Counted from the stretch's first letter, positions 35,320 through 47,205 are shown. The stretch: DNA of 64,000 nucleotides from Anniella stebbinsi (GCA_029215795.1 JARDYH010000003.1:102270609-102334608), one strand, 5' to 3'. The notes: generated by a model not told the origin, from the letters alone. Numbers and translations are program-made.

Positions 35320-36725
35320 AGTTTGGGCAAAAACGATCAGAAAAGTTCTTTATGGACCTGAACAGTTTAAGCCTAGCAAACAGTCAAAACATTTTGTCAC
35401 CCCTCATCAAAGTTATCTCAAGCAATATTCAATCTGATCCATGTGAATGTGAATAGCAGGTTGTACAGACAAGAAATAAAGATAAGTATGTAAAATTCAA
35501 TAGGAAGAATGATCCACTCTAAAGTGCCTCAAGCATTTCACTCAGCCAAGGTTGTGAAGGGTAGCAGTGGAAACTCTTTCATCTTTTTAAAGGAGATGAA
35601 CTGGGAACTAATATTTGCCATTGTTTTATTTGGTTTTCTTCAGCAGGCTTTGCCTTCCCTGATTCTGGACTTGTTAAACCTGTTATTTGGCTATGCAAGT
35701 AAAGTGTAATCATTACCCTAACAGATGATTCTGCTGTCAGGGCGATTTTCATGCATAAGATGTTCCACAGGACAACACCTCTCCTGGCAAATTCCTCACT
35801 CAAACCTGTATTCCCACTCAGTCAAACCAGCTGCGGGGGGGGGGGGGGGGTGAGTTTGGATGTTGGTTCTTTAGCAACATGTATTTAGGGTGGGTTTAAC
35901 TTGAGAGATATTTAAGGCCGCTGTGAAAGGAATTTGCTTTACTCATTGTGTCTTCCTTGCTGACAAAAATAGATTTCGAGCCATCAAAATCAAAAAGAGA
36001 AGGCTTCATCTACTGAAGCCAATGGGCAACGTTCTCTTCCACTAGCTTCGCTTTCTCCGTTACTGCAAATTTTGATGCAAACCTGAAAGAAGCATGACAT
36101 AATGTAATTTTCAGCACTAACATTTACGTCTATTTAGTAGTGGTGTGCAAAGTGGGTCTTCTCTGCCTTGAGATTCAAGCCAGAGCTCAGTAGAGGTGTT
36201 TCTTCGCTCTGCCAGATAGTTCGATGAAAAAAACCCCTCCATTTTCAGCTAACATTCTTGTTAATGGGAATTAACAGAAATGCATAGATCCCTCAGTTTT
36301 AAAGATAAACACATGGGACATACTGACTTGCAATGATGGGAGTTGGAGTCCAATACCTTTGGAGGCCAGCAGGTTGGGGAAGGCTTGCTCTAAACAAAAA
36401 AAGAGAAGTAGGTGGCCCTAAGTTGTTCGTCATGAGTTTTCCACAACCCCCCAGTCACCTCTACATATCATATTCTCCATCCTGTCCTCATGGTTTATTT
36501 GCTTAGGGAGAATGAGAATTTCACTTGCACTTTCTGCCTCCTTAGGGAGGATGTGGCATTAAGGCTTGGGAGCCTTAACTCCCAATTTCCATGCTTTTTA
36601 GTGCTTGGTTGAAAGCTGTAGAGTCTTAATGTTGTTTTGTAAACCGTAGGTTTTTCGTTTAATGAATTTCATGGCTTTGTGTAATGGATGACCGGATATT
36701 ATACAGTTGACAACCAAGCCAACAT
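35320..36725. other. No recognisable gene
   Basis: 35320-35440 may continue the LINE to its left. A run of 16 G lies at 35835-35850. The remainder is unassigned. Confidence 0.4.
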
Positions 36726-36729
36726 CAGC

Positions 36730-36985
36730 TAGGGTGACCAGATGGCCCGGGGTTTCCCGGTCCTAATCGGGAAACCTGGGGCGAACCGGCCCAACCGGGG
36801 GGCGGGGGGGCAAACCGGGGTGGCAGGGGTCACGCGGCGGTGGCAGCAAGCTAGGAGCGGTGCCGGTAGACCCGGGCCGGCGGCAGTGGCAGCGGAGGAG
36901 CCCGGGAAGCAGCCGCCCCCTCCTACCCGCGCCGCTCGCCCTGCGGCGCGCTCCTTACCTGGGCGTCCGCTTTCCTCCGGTACTA
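36730..36985. mobile_element. hAT-like end joined to GC-rich sequence
   Basis: Begins TAGGGTGACCAGAT, the end motif of the 320-bp hAT MITEs, but continues into G/C-rich sequence (ggtttcccggtcctaatcgg...) with CpGs, and near 36954 has 'ccttacctgggcgtccgc', like the module ends of the elements at 43972-49349. No right end found; it stops where L1 sequence starts. Confidence 0.5.
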
Positions 36986-38090
36986 GATTCTACTGAGAAA
37001 CAGGCTGCGCGACTCTTTTGAAGGCATTTGCCCCTTCCCTGTTCTTAATACATATTCCAAAAATAAATTCCATATATCTCCAAAATCATTCTTACTGGAC
37101 ATTCCCCTCTTTATTTTCATTTTACACATTAGCTTATCATTAAGTGCCATGTCCCATATTTCTTTATACCATTCTTCTATGGTATATATCCCTTGCCCTT
37201 TCCAATTTTTAGCAATCATTATTCTGGCGGGAGCCAGGAGGTTGTTTATTAATTCTCTCTTATTTATATTCTCCATACCTTTTTCCCATATTGCTAGTAG
37301 AGCCAGCTTTGGGTTTAATTCCAAATTACTTCCAATTATATAACTTATTTCTTTAAACACCCTTTCCCAAAATTTTTGTACATGTTTACAGCTCCACCAC
37401 ATATGGAAATATGTTCCAACCTCCTGACATCCCCTCCAACAATTCTTGGACACTTTTTTATCTATCTGATGAAATCTTACCGGCGTTAAATACCATCTCC
37501 ATACTATTTTATAATAATTCTCCTTAATTCTAATCGACAAAAGCTTTAACATTCTTGCATCCCATATCTTCCCCCAGTCATGTTCATTAATTTGTTCTTT
37601 TAAGTCATCTTCCCAAATCATTTTAAGCGAATCTCTATATTCCTCTGTCAGGATTTTATATATTTCGCTAGTTAGACCTTTTCTAGCTTTAATTACTTCC
37701 TTCTTTCCTCTTGATTCAATTAAATCTTCAAATCTTGTATTATTTCTACACTTCTTATTCATCTTTTTCCATTCCTGTGTCCATTTTTCCAATTGTAAAC
37801 ATTTGAACCAAGCTATCTTTTGTCCTTTTACCAACTCTCTAATTTGCTCCTTATCTGTCATTCTTTCCATCCAATTCCTTAACTTAATAATTTCCTGACC
37901 CTTCAAACTTCCTTCCAATTCTACTTTTAAATTCCTTGGGAAATTTCTCACAACTACCACTGGGGCGAATGGAGAGTCTCCTGGTATTAAACTCCCTTTA
38001 ACTTTCTCCCAGATCTCTAGAATGTTTTTCAGCAACGGGTTGTCCAGTCCCCTCAAATCTTTCTTTTGGATTTTATTTTTTTAAAAAAAT
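36983..38090 (-). mobile_element. L1-clade LINE, ORF2 C-terminal region
   Basis: The minus frame is open for 357 codons (38056 to 36983). It has the L1 ORF2 C-terminal layout: WYLTPVRFHQIDKKVSKNCW, then the Cys/His knuckle CWRGCQEVGTYFHMWWSC, then VQKFWERVFKEI and the tail IYTIEEWYKEIWDMALNDKL. The reverse transcriptase part is missing (5' truncation near 38090, at a T/A-rich spot). There is no poly-A on the expected side. An open frame this long suggests a fairly recent copy. Confidence 0.9.
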
Positions 38091-38544
38091 ATTTTGCAAT
38101 TTGAAATCTGGTTCCCCTGTTTGCGTTTCTAACCATTCCTGTATTTCTAAGGAAGAATGGGAAAGAGGCTGTACTCAGCATCCCCCCCAATCTCTCATTG
38201 ATGGGCTAAAAGAGCATGAGAACAAATCCATCCTCTGCAACTAACTAAACTAAATATGTTTTTATTTATCCTTTCTTTAGTTTTGCACTACCCTCTCTTA
38301 GGTTGCCATCCTATGCACTTTTGCTTGGTGTGAACCCCGAGGGGCTTAACATGGGGGGCACACCTCACAACAGCCTCGTGAGGTGGACAAGTTCCCTCCC
38401 CCCACAACTAGTAAAGAGATGTGAACTGCTAATCACCCCACTAAAATGTTAACTCTTCCTGTTGTTGCCTTCACACACACAACTCCCCCCCAGTATAAAA
38501 TGTAACTTAAAAGGGGGTGGGAGGGAATGGGAGGGTTGATGTCT

Positions 38545-38720
38545 CTGCCTTCTTTTGTATATGGTCACTCTAGTATAGTGCCTGCAACTTTAACTGTTGT
38601 GATGAAGAGGGAATTTCACCAGGAACTAATTGCATACAAATGACACTGGCTGAAATCCCCTTTTCTCTACAACTGTTAAAGTTACATCAGCCTTGTCCTC
38701 CTTTTCATATGGTCAGCCTA
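38545..38720. mobile_element. Half copy of the 320-bp hAT MITE
   Basis: Starts at the centre of the full element (tgccttcttttgtatatggt) and runs to the end, close to the right half of 40574-40893, but the last ~30 bases have changed (cctccttttcatatggtcagc). Confidence 0.75.
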
Positions 38721-38756
38721 ATATTAGAATAAGTTACAGTTTACTATGTTAATTAT

Positions 38757-39345
38757 TAGGGGTATGCGCTCCACCCAGAAAATCCGAGGGTCTGTCAGAA
38801 GTTCGATGAAGCTCTGAGTTTTCAGAGCGGAGAGGGAAACCATCAAATACCCTCAGTGCAGAGATGTGCTCATCGGAGCTCCTTTCCATTTTTGGATAAT
38901 CACTTCATTATAGCCTAAAGGAATTAACCAAAATGCGTACATTTCCATCATTTTTAAATACAAAGAGATGAAACTTGGCTGCATGGCAGCTCTGAAGTAG
39001 GGATTGAGCCATGCCAAGTTGGAAGCAGACTGGGTCATGCCTTGATTTTTAGGAATTTTTCAAAGTTCAAACTCCAAGCTGCTTTTTGGGGTCTAGGACC
39101 TTGAGCAGTACACAAGTTTTTAAAAAAATCAAATTAAAGATAAAGTTATGAAATTTGGCAGCATGGTAGCTCTTAAGTAGGGCTTTAGGCATGCGACGTT
39201 GGGAGGAGATTGGTTTATGCCTTGATTTTTAGGATTTTTTTAAAGTCAGACTTTTTTAAAAAAAATCCTAAAAATCAAGGCATAAACCAATCTGCTTCCA
39301 ACTTGGCATGGCTCAGTTCTTGCACAGGCTGCATTTCCATCCCTA
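38757..39345. mobile_element. Foldback element with TAGGGG ends
   Basis: Left end TAGGGGTATGCGC and right end 'gcatttccatcccta' are related inverted repeats. Inside, 38950-39060 and 39130-39245 are diverged direct repeats (both with 'gcatggcagctct'-like, then 'tgccttgatttttaggaa'-like phrases). 39186-39246 is inverted at 39260-39317 over about 55 bases. Possibly a distant relative of the TAGGGGTGTGC elements at 43972-49349. Confidence 0.5.
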
Positions 39346-40054
39346 GATATTTACTCAAAAGTAAGATCCATTGAATTTCCTTGGTTTTTGAAAAGCAACA
39401 TACTTGCTTTTAGATTAGTCAGTCTCAGCACTCTATGTGTGCTATGAATGCTTGCTCTGTCAGTCCCTATAGTTTCCTGCAAGGCCAAGCTAGGGGTGTC
39501 CAGTAAATTAAACCCAGGAGGTGGAGGGTGGGATTCCCTCAAGTTCATCTGAGAGCGGGTGCTGTAGAACATGGACCTTCCAGGAATGTTGAGGCCGGAT
39601 TTCTGGCAGTCCCAGCCAGGCAATTTTATGGCCTGTTACTCCCTCTGTTTGGTAGCCCACAGGAGTACCTGCCTCATAAAGCAAAGGGCCACATGAGAAC
39701 TGCTATTATGGTCTGCTACTTTGTTTGTCTTTAGTAGTCTGTGGTCCAGACTTCTTCAGAATGGGAAATAGTATTATGTGGTTGGGGTCAGTCTAAATTA
39801 TCTCCAGGGGTCCCTTGCTCAATGCCTTTGATCTCAAAGAGATTGAGGATTTCCCCCCAACTCTGTTACGCTTGAAGTTACTAGGCCTGTTGAAAATAGA
39901 TTTTATAACATAAGCAGGAAAACAGTGAATACCCCTTTTAACTTGTTAAACCAATAAAAACATGCCATACAAGAAGTCTTAAGATATGAATGGTTTATAA
40001 AGAAAAGTAAATGCAAAAGAACATCAGATACAGCAGTGAAAAGTGAAATATTAC

Positions 40055-40083
40055 TGTTGTTATTATTATTATTATTATTATTA
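40055..40083. repeat. (TTA)n microsatellite
   Basis: About 28 bases of TTA units at the edge of a LINE-tail-like repeat. Confidence 0.85.
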
Positions 40084-40094
40084 GGGTTATTATT

Positions 40095-40385
40095 ATGATT
40101 ATATTTATTTGTATCCTGCCTTTTGCCCAATGCTGGGCCTCAAGGCAGCCTTACAAAATTAAAACATATACAGCTAAAGCCTATAAATAGAAATATACAA
40201 AAGTTAAAAATATAATTAAATACATTTCAATATTAAAACATTTAAAATATATAATGATTTAAAAAGTCCAAGGTATAGACAGAGGTCCAGATAATTTGCC
40301 AAAGGCCTGCCGGAACAAAAATGGCTTTGCCTGCCTCCAAAAATACATCAAGGAGGGAGCCAGTGTAGACTGCAAGGATTAGAAA
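40095..40385 (-). mobile_element. LINE tail-like repeat (L2-related)
   Basis: 'ttatttgtatcctgcctttt' followed by A-rich sequence and 'aaggcctgccggaacaaaaa', then 'aaggagggagccag', the order seen in reverse L2-type 3' ends. Diverged. Confidence 0.5.
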
Positions 40386-40573
40386 GAAAATACATGTGTG
40401 TACACTATGCAAAATACACGACAGTTTAACTGTTTCTAAACCTTATTAGAAAAACAGTGTGACTAGGCCGAAACCAATCTTGTAGGCCCAGAAACACTTT
40501 GAAAGGTTTCAAATTTGTACTTAAAATTTACACCACCCCAAACTAATTAAATGAAGTGTTTGAAGCTTTCAAC

Positions 40574-40893
40574 TAGGGTGACCAGATTAAATCCAGGTCA
40601 GGGCTCCTGTAACTTTAACAGTTGTAGAGAAAAGGGAATTTCAGCCAGGTTCATTTGTATGCAATTAGTTCCTGGTGAAATTCCCTCTTCATCACAACAG
40701 TTAAAGTTGCAGGGGCCGTGCCTTCTTTTGTATATGGTCACTCTAGTATAGTGCCTGCACCTTTAACTGTTGTGATGAAGAGGGAATTTCACCAGGAACT
40801 AATTGCATACAAATGAACCTGGCTGAAATTCCCTTTTCTCTACAACTGTTAAAGTTACAGGAGCCCTGACCTGGATTTTATCTGGTCAGCCTA
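40574..40893. mobile_element. 320-bp hAT-type MITE, copy 1
   Basis: Ends TAGGGTGACCAGAT and, inverted, ATCTGGTCAGCCTA. Flanks CTTTCAAC (40566-40573) and CTTTCAAT (40894-40901) are an 8-bp target duplication with one change, the hAT hallmark. The two halves are inverted copies of about 145 bases, and each half is itself partly palindromic. Confidence 0.9.
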
Positions 40894-40899
40894 CTTTCA

Positions 40900-42920
40900 A
40901 TGTCATAGCAGTATGGTCCAAATGCTTAGCCTTGGCCACATGTCTAATTTTATGGCACACAATTAAGACAAATCTGTTCTACAAAACATCTTAATGTTAA
41001 AATCACTGAAATGACAAGTGAGACATCCAATTTATCTGAAACGAACTTCACTCACTCCTACTTTTGTAGCTTTTGTTGTACTTTGTTGCTATACTCTGTG
41101 TAATACATTCTCCCCTTCCCTCAAATATCTTTTCTGATTGTTTCCTCACTCCACTGCAAGCTGCTGCTTAATAGGTCTTGCTGCCAGCTGGCTGGCTTTT
41201 TTATGTTTAAAGTTCAATTTTTTTGTAACCTTCCTGCACTGGAAGCCCAGCCAGCCAATAGGAGTAATAGTTTAACTGAAAACAAACAGCCTGCCTGACT
41301 TAGACGTAGAAACTTGCTCACTCAGCCAGCAGCGCTTTCACACTGTGGCTGACTTTGATGAGTCCAAGCAGAAACATGCAACCAGATCTCATAGATCTCA
41401 CTCACTCACTCACTCACTGGCTTAGTTCAGATGACATGATAATCAATGGAGGGGGAAGAAGCAACTGTCAGTTGTGTTGATTATTGTGTCGTGTGGCCGG
41501 CAGCACACAATGCACACACAACTGACGGTACGCTATTTCGGGCAAAAACAAGGAGAAAAACAACAGACTGCTCAGTTGTTTATCCCGAAATCCATTGCTT
41601 AAAGTGTCATTTGCCGGGAACCCCCCTCTCTCCGTGTACTATTCCACTCAATCATAGAGTTCGCCGGCAGGAGCGGCCAAAAAAACTCCACCGCTCCTAT
41701 ACAGCCTGCAGAACTTGTGGTGCATGATGGGATATGGCTAGAGGACTGAGGGAGGAGGGAGGGAGGAGACTCAACAGCCCAGGAGGATGCCAGGATTTTC
41801 AGCCACGCAACGGGGGGAGGGGCAACATGTTGTGAGGCGCACACGACTCACTCTTCTTTAAATCTCACTTTGCAAACAAATGCCCCCTAATCTCACTGAT
41901 TGGCATTCCCTTCCCCAAACACTGCAATTGGAGGAAAACAGAACAGGGAAGGAGAGTGCTGGAGCAATTCCTAATTGGTTAGCCACATATGTCAATATCA
42001 ATTATCAAAACTACCCCACCCCATCACCCCGTGTTCCTTATTGGGAGGTTTTCAATTAGACACACCACACACAAAATGGTAAGATAATTTCGTAGACATT
42101 AGGAGCTTTGATTGGGTATGTCTCCTCTCTGATATTATTTGATGGGTTTAGAAGCGGTTCTCTGCTCTGGAAGTCTGAATGCTCTGCGGATGTTTGCAGT
42201 TACCAGATAATTCCGGGGTGGAGAGCCCACCCCTACTATTTGGCATGTTTAAAATGTATTCCTGGTAGTTAATTCCAGACAGCTGCTAACAAGCATTCAA
42301 AATATATAGAGATATATGAAATGCACAGTCTTTATAAAGAAGGGATTGAGTTCTGCCCTGACAGGAATCCTGTCTGGAACCATGGGTTGAGGTGGAGTGG
42401 AAGCACGGACCCAGGACTTGCAGCTTCTACACCCTCTGCCCTTCCTCTATCATCCCTGGTCTGTCAAACGTAAGCTTTCCAGGGCAGGGAGCTGTGCTTT
42501 TCCCCATTTGTTGCTGTTTTTATTTAGAAAGTGCCATCTGTACACATGGTGCTTTACAGAGTACAAGTGAGCAGGTCTTACAATATAACTGTGGGCACAG
42601 GTGAGCAACAGAGAAAGGGGAGGCAAGGCTATGCAGGGAGAAATATGTAGATGTTTTATTTACCCATGCTTAGGCTTAGTTACCACCTCAATTAGGCCAT
42701 AGGAACTGCTGAGGGTGGAAGAGGTGAGTTTTGAAGAGGGCTTTTGAAGGAAGGAAGAGAGGTGCCATCATGCTGGTGTTGACAATGATATAACAACAAC
42801 AGGGGTGTTTTCAAGTATTTCCGAATGTATCTTTCTGCACACGCTTTTATTTGGAAAAAATGTACTTTGTTGAGCAAATACAGGTCTTGAAGAAGGCTTC
42901 TAATTATTTGACCCCTTGTT
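40900..42920. other. No recognisable gene
   Basis: Contains an (ACTC)n run at 41399-41418, a GC-richer part near 41500-41830 with short frames, and AT-rich sequence. No supported gene. Confidence 0.4.
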
Positions 42921-42929
42921 TTAGCTTGC

Positions 42930-43095
42930 TTTTACCTGCTGTATCTGTCATAATTTTTTTCTTTTTTATTGTTTTATTATATTGCTCTTTTGTATTGGTT
43001 TTGTACTTTTAAAAATTGTTGTAAGGGCCCCGTCATTCTGTTTGTACAGTGGAAAGGTGAGGCAATCACATTTACAAATAAATAAATAACCACAT
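42930..43095 (+). mobile_element. LINE/SINE tail-like repeat
   Basis: T-rich leader, 'tttgtacagtggaaaggtga', and an ending in (AAAT)n, a layout like other LINE tails here. Family unknown. Confidence 0.35.
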
Positions 43096-43112
43096 TTACA
43101 AATAAAGTAACA

Positions 43113-43228
43113 GTGGCCCCATTCAGAAGACATCTTAAACCATGGCTTTAACCATGGTGGTTAAGCCAGAAAGCCAGGCCGTGTTCAGAAGACACCTTAA
43201 ACCATGACTTTAACCATGGTCACTCCTT
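43113..43228. mobile_element. MITE fragment with duplicated 'aaccatggctttaaccatgg' motif
   Basis: Two near-identical segments, 43115-43160 and 43183-43226: 'cattcagaagacatcttaaa' then 'ccatggctttaaccatgg', and 'gttcagaagacaccttaaac' then 'catgactttaaccatgg'. The 'ttcagaagacac' ends relate it to 27121-27303. Confidence 0.55.
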
Positions 43229-43229
43229 A

Positions 43230-43970
43230 GTCTGACTGTACTCCTTTGTTTTGCAGGATACATTTAAGCCTAAATATAGTCCATACTTACTGTACAAGTA
43301 AAAGCAGAATAGAAGAACAAGCAACATGCCAAGAATGGAGAACATATTCTCTGGAGCAATGGTGAATTTGCTACTAGTCTGTTGTCATAGAAATGTGGTG
43401 AACATGATGGATTAAAACCCAGATCCTGACCCTTTCTAATCCCTTCAAGGCCTTCTTTGGTCAGATACTGGAAATCTTTGTGGGGAGAGAATGAGTAAAA
43501 TATAATCTAGAGAAACAAAGAGAAAGGAATAGGTGGGTGAGCTTTGTATTTCTCCCTCCACTAACCAGAACCATGCCTGCTATTCGGCACACCACAAAGA
43601 ACTTTTAAAAATGGCAATTTGATCCCTTACACGTGACCATTACTTTTCTGGGCGCCAAGCTGCCTAAATTACTAAGCAGATGGAATTATGAAAGTCAATG
43701 TTGAATGAACCACAAGTGGAGATTAAGTGGACAGAAACTGACGGAAAATACATTTGTGTGTCACAAAAATGTAACAAATGCATTCATCTATTGGGACCTC
43801 TGACATCAGGCAGGTGGAAATTTCTGTAGGGGCCGGGAGAGGGGTTCTGAGATCAGATATCCTCCTCCAAAGTTGGAGCATTCTGTCTGACCTTGGAGGG
43901 GGTGGGACACCTGATATTTCCTATGGCCCTTGGGATGCCCCTATAGAATTGCACTGTAAATCAGTTTAAT
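43230..43970. other. No recognisable gene or repeat
   Basis: Unassigned sequence with short frames only. Confidence 0.4.
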
Positions 43971-43971
43971 T

Positions 43972-45109
43972 TAGGGATGTACATCGTATCGGATCCGATA
44001 TCCAATACCAGTTAAAATAGGAGGAAGTTGGCAGCGGGTGAGTGGGGACCTCCCTCTCCCTCCCTCCCCTCACTCATGCTCCTTACCTGATGCCTCCTCG
44101 CTGCTGTCCGCTGCCGCCTGCTGCTTCCGTACTACTGATAAATAGGCCTTGCAGCCTGTTCCACAATAGAACGAAGGTGCACCAAGTGATGATGTCACCC
44201 AGCGTGCCGGCGCTCTATCATGGAACAGGCTGCAAGGCCTGTTTATCAGTAGTACAGAACCAGTGGACGGCAGTGGATGATGGTGGCAGGTAAGGAGCAC
44301 GAGTGGGGGGGAGGGGGGAGGGAGGGGGAGGTCCGCCCTTACCTGCCACCATCTTGCGCTGCCATCCGCTGGTTCCTTGTACTGAGAATTAGGCTTTGCG
44401 GCCTGGTTCTCAGAAGAGCAACAATGCGCCGGGTAATGACGTTACCCAGCACATTGTTGCTCTACTGAGAACCGCCGATGAAAGTGGACAGTGGGGGGGG
44501 CTTTCCTAGCGGGGCTGTCCCCAGCGCACTTACCTTCCAGGGACGTCCGCTCCCGTCCGGCGCCGGCTGCTACTGCCAGCGGGCTTCGTGGCCTGCTCCA
44601 GGGTGGCGCGCTGGGTGATGACATCACCTGGCGCGCCACTCTGGAGCAGGCCGCAAAGCCTGCTGGCAGTAGCAGCCGGCGCCGGACGGGAGCGGACGTC
44701 CCTGTAAGGTAATCAGGGGCGGGGGGAGGGGGCTTACCCCCCCCCGGGGCCATCCGCTTCTATCCGCTGGCTCTCACGGGTGCCAGCGGATAGAAGCGGA
44801 CGGCCCCGGGGGGGTAGGGAGCGCAGGGGAGGGGGCTTACCTGCCAGGGCCGTCCACAGCAGACGGCCCCAGGGGGGAGGGAGTTAGGCCCCCCCTCACC
44901 CACCCGCTGCCATTTTTTCCTCATACACTTGCATTGCAATGCAAGTCTATGGGGGGGGAAAATGGCGGCCGATCCAAAAATTTCCGATTTTTGGATCGGG
45001 ATCAGACTCAATCCGGTCCGGGGGGCCTCTGATTTTGTCCGATCCGATCCGTGACAAAATTGGAGGTCCCAATCCGGGTCCCGATCCGGGGGGTCCGTGC
45101 ACACCCCTA
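43972..45109 (-). mobile_element. Modular palindromic GC-rich hAT-like element A
   Basis: 1138 bases. Its right end (gtccgtgcacacccctag) is the reverse of the left ends of elements B and C, so A is inverted relative to them; its left end is TAGGGATGTACATCG. It contains three large palindromes centred near 44192, 44439 and 44621 and the small hairpin at 44922-44951. No transposase. The first two modules are diverged, with different arm sequence, so A is the oldest or a separate subfamily. Confidence 0.75.
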
Positions 45110-45189
45110 GTGATAATGTAAACACCGAGAAAGTTTATAACACTCATATAACCACAATGCTACTTCTTTTAATTATACGATTAATTATA

Positions 45190-45415
45190 CTTCTTTTAAT
45201 TATATGAGATCCGCCAACTCACCAATCATCAAGAATTTAAAAGAGCTGCTCTTCCGGCAGGCCTACCCAGATGAATTTTAAGTTTTTTTTTGGGGGGGGG
45301 GGGTATTTTAATGATGTATTGGTTTTATGTGCTTTTAATCAGTTTTGTGTATTTTATGTTTGATGTTGTTCCCCACCTCGATCCGAAGGGAGAGGCGGGT
45401 AATAAATAAATAAAT
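45190..45415 (+). mobile_element. L2-related LINE 3' end
   Basis: Translates to LKELLFRQAYPDEF, then a T/G-rich 3' region and 'ccccacctcgatccgaaggg' and (AAAT)n. The same protein end is in the minus copy at 47730-48269 (KKAIKADLFQQAYPDEF). Confidence 0.75.
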
Positions 45416-45417
45416 AA

Positions 45418-45453
<36 letters not shown>

Positions 45454-45455
45454 TT
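45400..45455. repeat. (AAAT)n-(TTA)n simple repeat
   Basis: Tail of the LINE followed by about 34 bases of ATT units. Confidence 0.85.
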
Positions 45456-45609
45456 CATTGACTTTTATTTACTTTGAAGTCTGACTTCACTTTCTTACTA
45501 GTCCGTGGTGATGTTTACATGTTTGGACTTAGCTTGGTTACTCACCAAAGTGTCTAGAATCCATGTCGTGTAAGTTCTGGACTTAAATAGGACTGAATGA
45601 ACAATAGAG

Positions 45610-45660
45610 AGCTTCGGCTATGGGGCGGTATAAAAATGCAATAAATAAATAAATAAATAA
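45610..45660 (+). mobile_element. L2 LINE 3' terminus, very short
   Basis: 'gagagcttcggctatggggc' then 'ggtataaaaatgcaataaat' and AAAT units: only the last ~50 bases of an L2 copy. Confidence 0.75.
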
Positions 45661-46297
45661 GCACTTCACTGAATTTCTTCACTGCAGCAAAAGCTACTCT
45701 CCAGGCATTATTTTACTGAGCATGAAGAAATCACCCCATTAATTCCTTGTGGACATGGACCTAAAACAGAACCAAAACATGCAGTGCCATAACAAGACAG
45801 TTGCATGACTGGGGCAGGTTCCCAATCCTACTATTTCCAAGTAAGTAACCAGTATCAGGTCTGCAGGCTTAATTCATTGCTATGTCACCTTTCTAGGAGC
45901 AAGGTGGGAATCAAAAGTTCTGAAGTGTCCCTAAATCTAAAATAAGCCCATCTGCTTCAAAAAAAATTAACTTTATTCCAACTATGAAGATAGGAACTTA
46001 GTATGGTTGCAGAATTTTAAGGCTATTGCTGTGCACAGCTGGGTCCCAGCAGAGAATGAAGGGGAAGGGAACAAATGAACGTGCAGGCCTGATTGGGGTA
46101 ACAAAGTTGGCAATAATAATAATTATTATTATTATTAGGGGTGTGCACGGACCCCCCGGATCGGATCGGGACCCGGATCGGGACCTCCAATTTTGTCCCG
46201 GACCGGTTCGGACAAAATCGGAGGCCCCCCGGACCGGATCGAGTCCGATCCCGACCCAAAAATCGTTAATTTTTGGATCGGCCGCCATTTTTTTCCC

Positions 46298-46327
46298 CAT
46301 AGACTTGCATTGCAATGCAAGTCTATG
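46298..46327. repeat. 30-bp perfect palindrome in element B
   Basis: Half-site CATAGACTTGCATTG followed by its exact reverse complement. The flanks extend it imperfectly to about 64 bases, with gccgccattttt on one side and aaaaatggcggc on the other (YY1-like). The same 30 bases occur at 48433-48462; 44922-44951 has one mismatch. Confidence 0.95.
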
Positions 46328-46534
46328 AGAAAAAAATGGCGGCGGGTGGGTGAGGGGGGGCCTAACTCCCTCCCCCCCCGGGGCCGTCCGCTGTGGACGG
46401 CCCCGGCAGGTAAGCCCCCTCCCCCGCGCTCCCTACCCCCCCTGGGGCCGCCCGCTTCCATCCGCTGGCGCCCACGGGCGCCAGCGGATAGAAGCGGACG
46501 GCTCCGGGGGGGTAAGCCCCCTTCCCCGCCACTG

Positions 46535-46721
46535 CTTACCTTCTCGGCCCGTCCGCTCCCGTCCGGCGCCGGCGGCTACTACCAGCGGGCTCCGCGGCCT
46601 ACTCTCGAGTAGCGCGCCGGGTGATGACATCACCCGGCGCGCCACCCTAGAGCAGGCCGCGGAGCCTGCTGGTAGTAGTAGGCGCCGGCGCCGGACGGGA
46701 GCCGCCGGGCCGGGAAGGTAG
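46535..46721. repeat. Palindromic module B1
   Basis: Starts cttaccttctcgg and ends aaggtagg; centred on gggtgatgacatcaccc (46619-46635). Arms pair over most of their length. Confidence 0.85.
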
Positions 46722-46772
46722 GGGCCCCCTCCCCCCTCCGCGCGCCCCCTCCTTCCCTCCACGCACCCCCTC

Positions 46773-46963
46773 CTTACCTTCCCGGCCCGGCGGCTCCCGT
46801 CCGGCGCCGGCGCCTACTACTTCCAGCAGGCTCCGCGGCCTGCTCTAGAGTAGCGCGCCGGGTGATGACATCACCCGGCGCGCCACCCTAGAGCAGGCCG
46901 CGGAGCCTGCTGGGAGTAGTAGGCGCCGGCGCCGGACGGGAGCCGCCGGGCCGGGAAGGTAAG
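46773..46963. repeat. Palindromic module B2
   Basis: cttaccttcccggcc ... ggccgggaaggtaag; centre 46860-46876, 241 bases after B1's. Confidence 0.9.
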
Positions 46964-47014
46964 GGCCCCCCTCCCCCCTCCACGCACCCCCTCCTCCCCT
47001 CCACGCACCCCCTC

Positions 47015-47205
47015 CTTACCTTCACGGCCCGGCGGCTCCCGTCCGGCGCCGGCGCCTACTACTTCCAGCAGGCTCCGCGGCCTGCTCTAGAGTAGCGCGC
47101 CGGGTGATGACATCACCCGGCGCGCCACCCTAGAGCAGGCCGCGGAGCCTGCTGGGAGTAGTAGGCGCCGGCGCCGGACGGGAGCCGCCGGGCCGGGAAG
47201 GTAAG
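47015..47205. repeat. Palindromic module B3
   Basis: Nearly identical to B2; centre 47102-47118, 242 bases after B2's. Confidence 0.9.
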
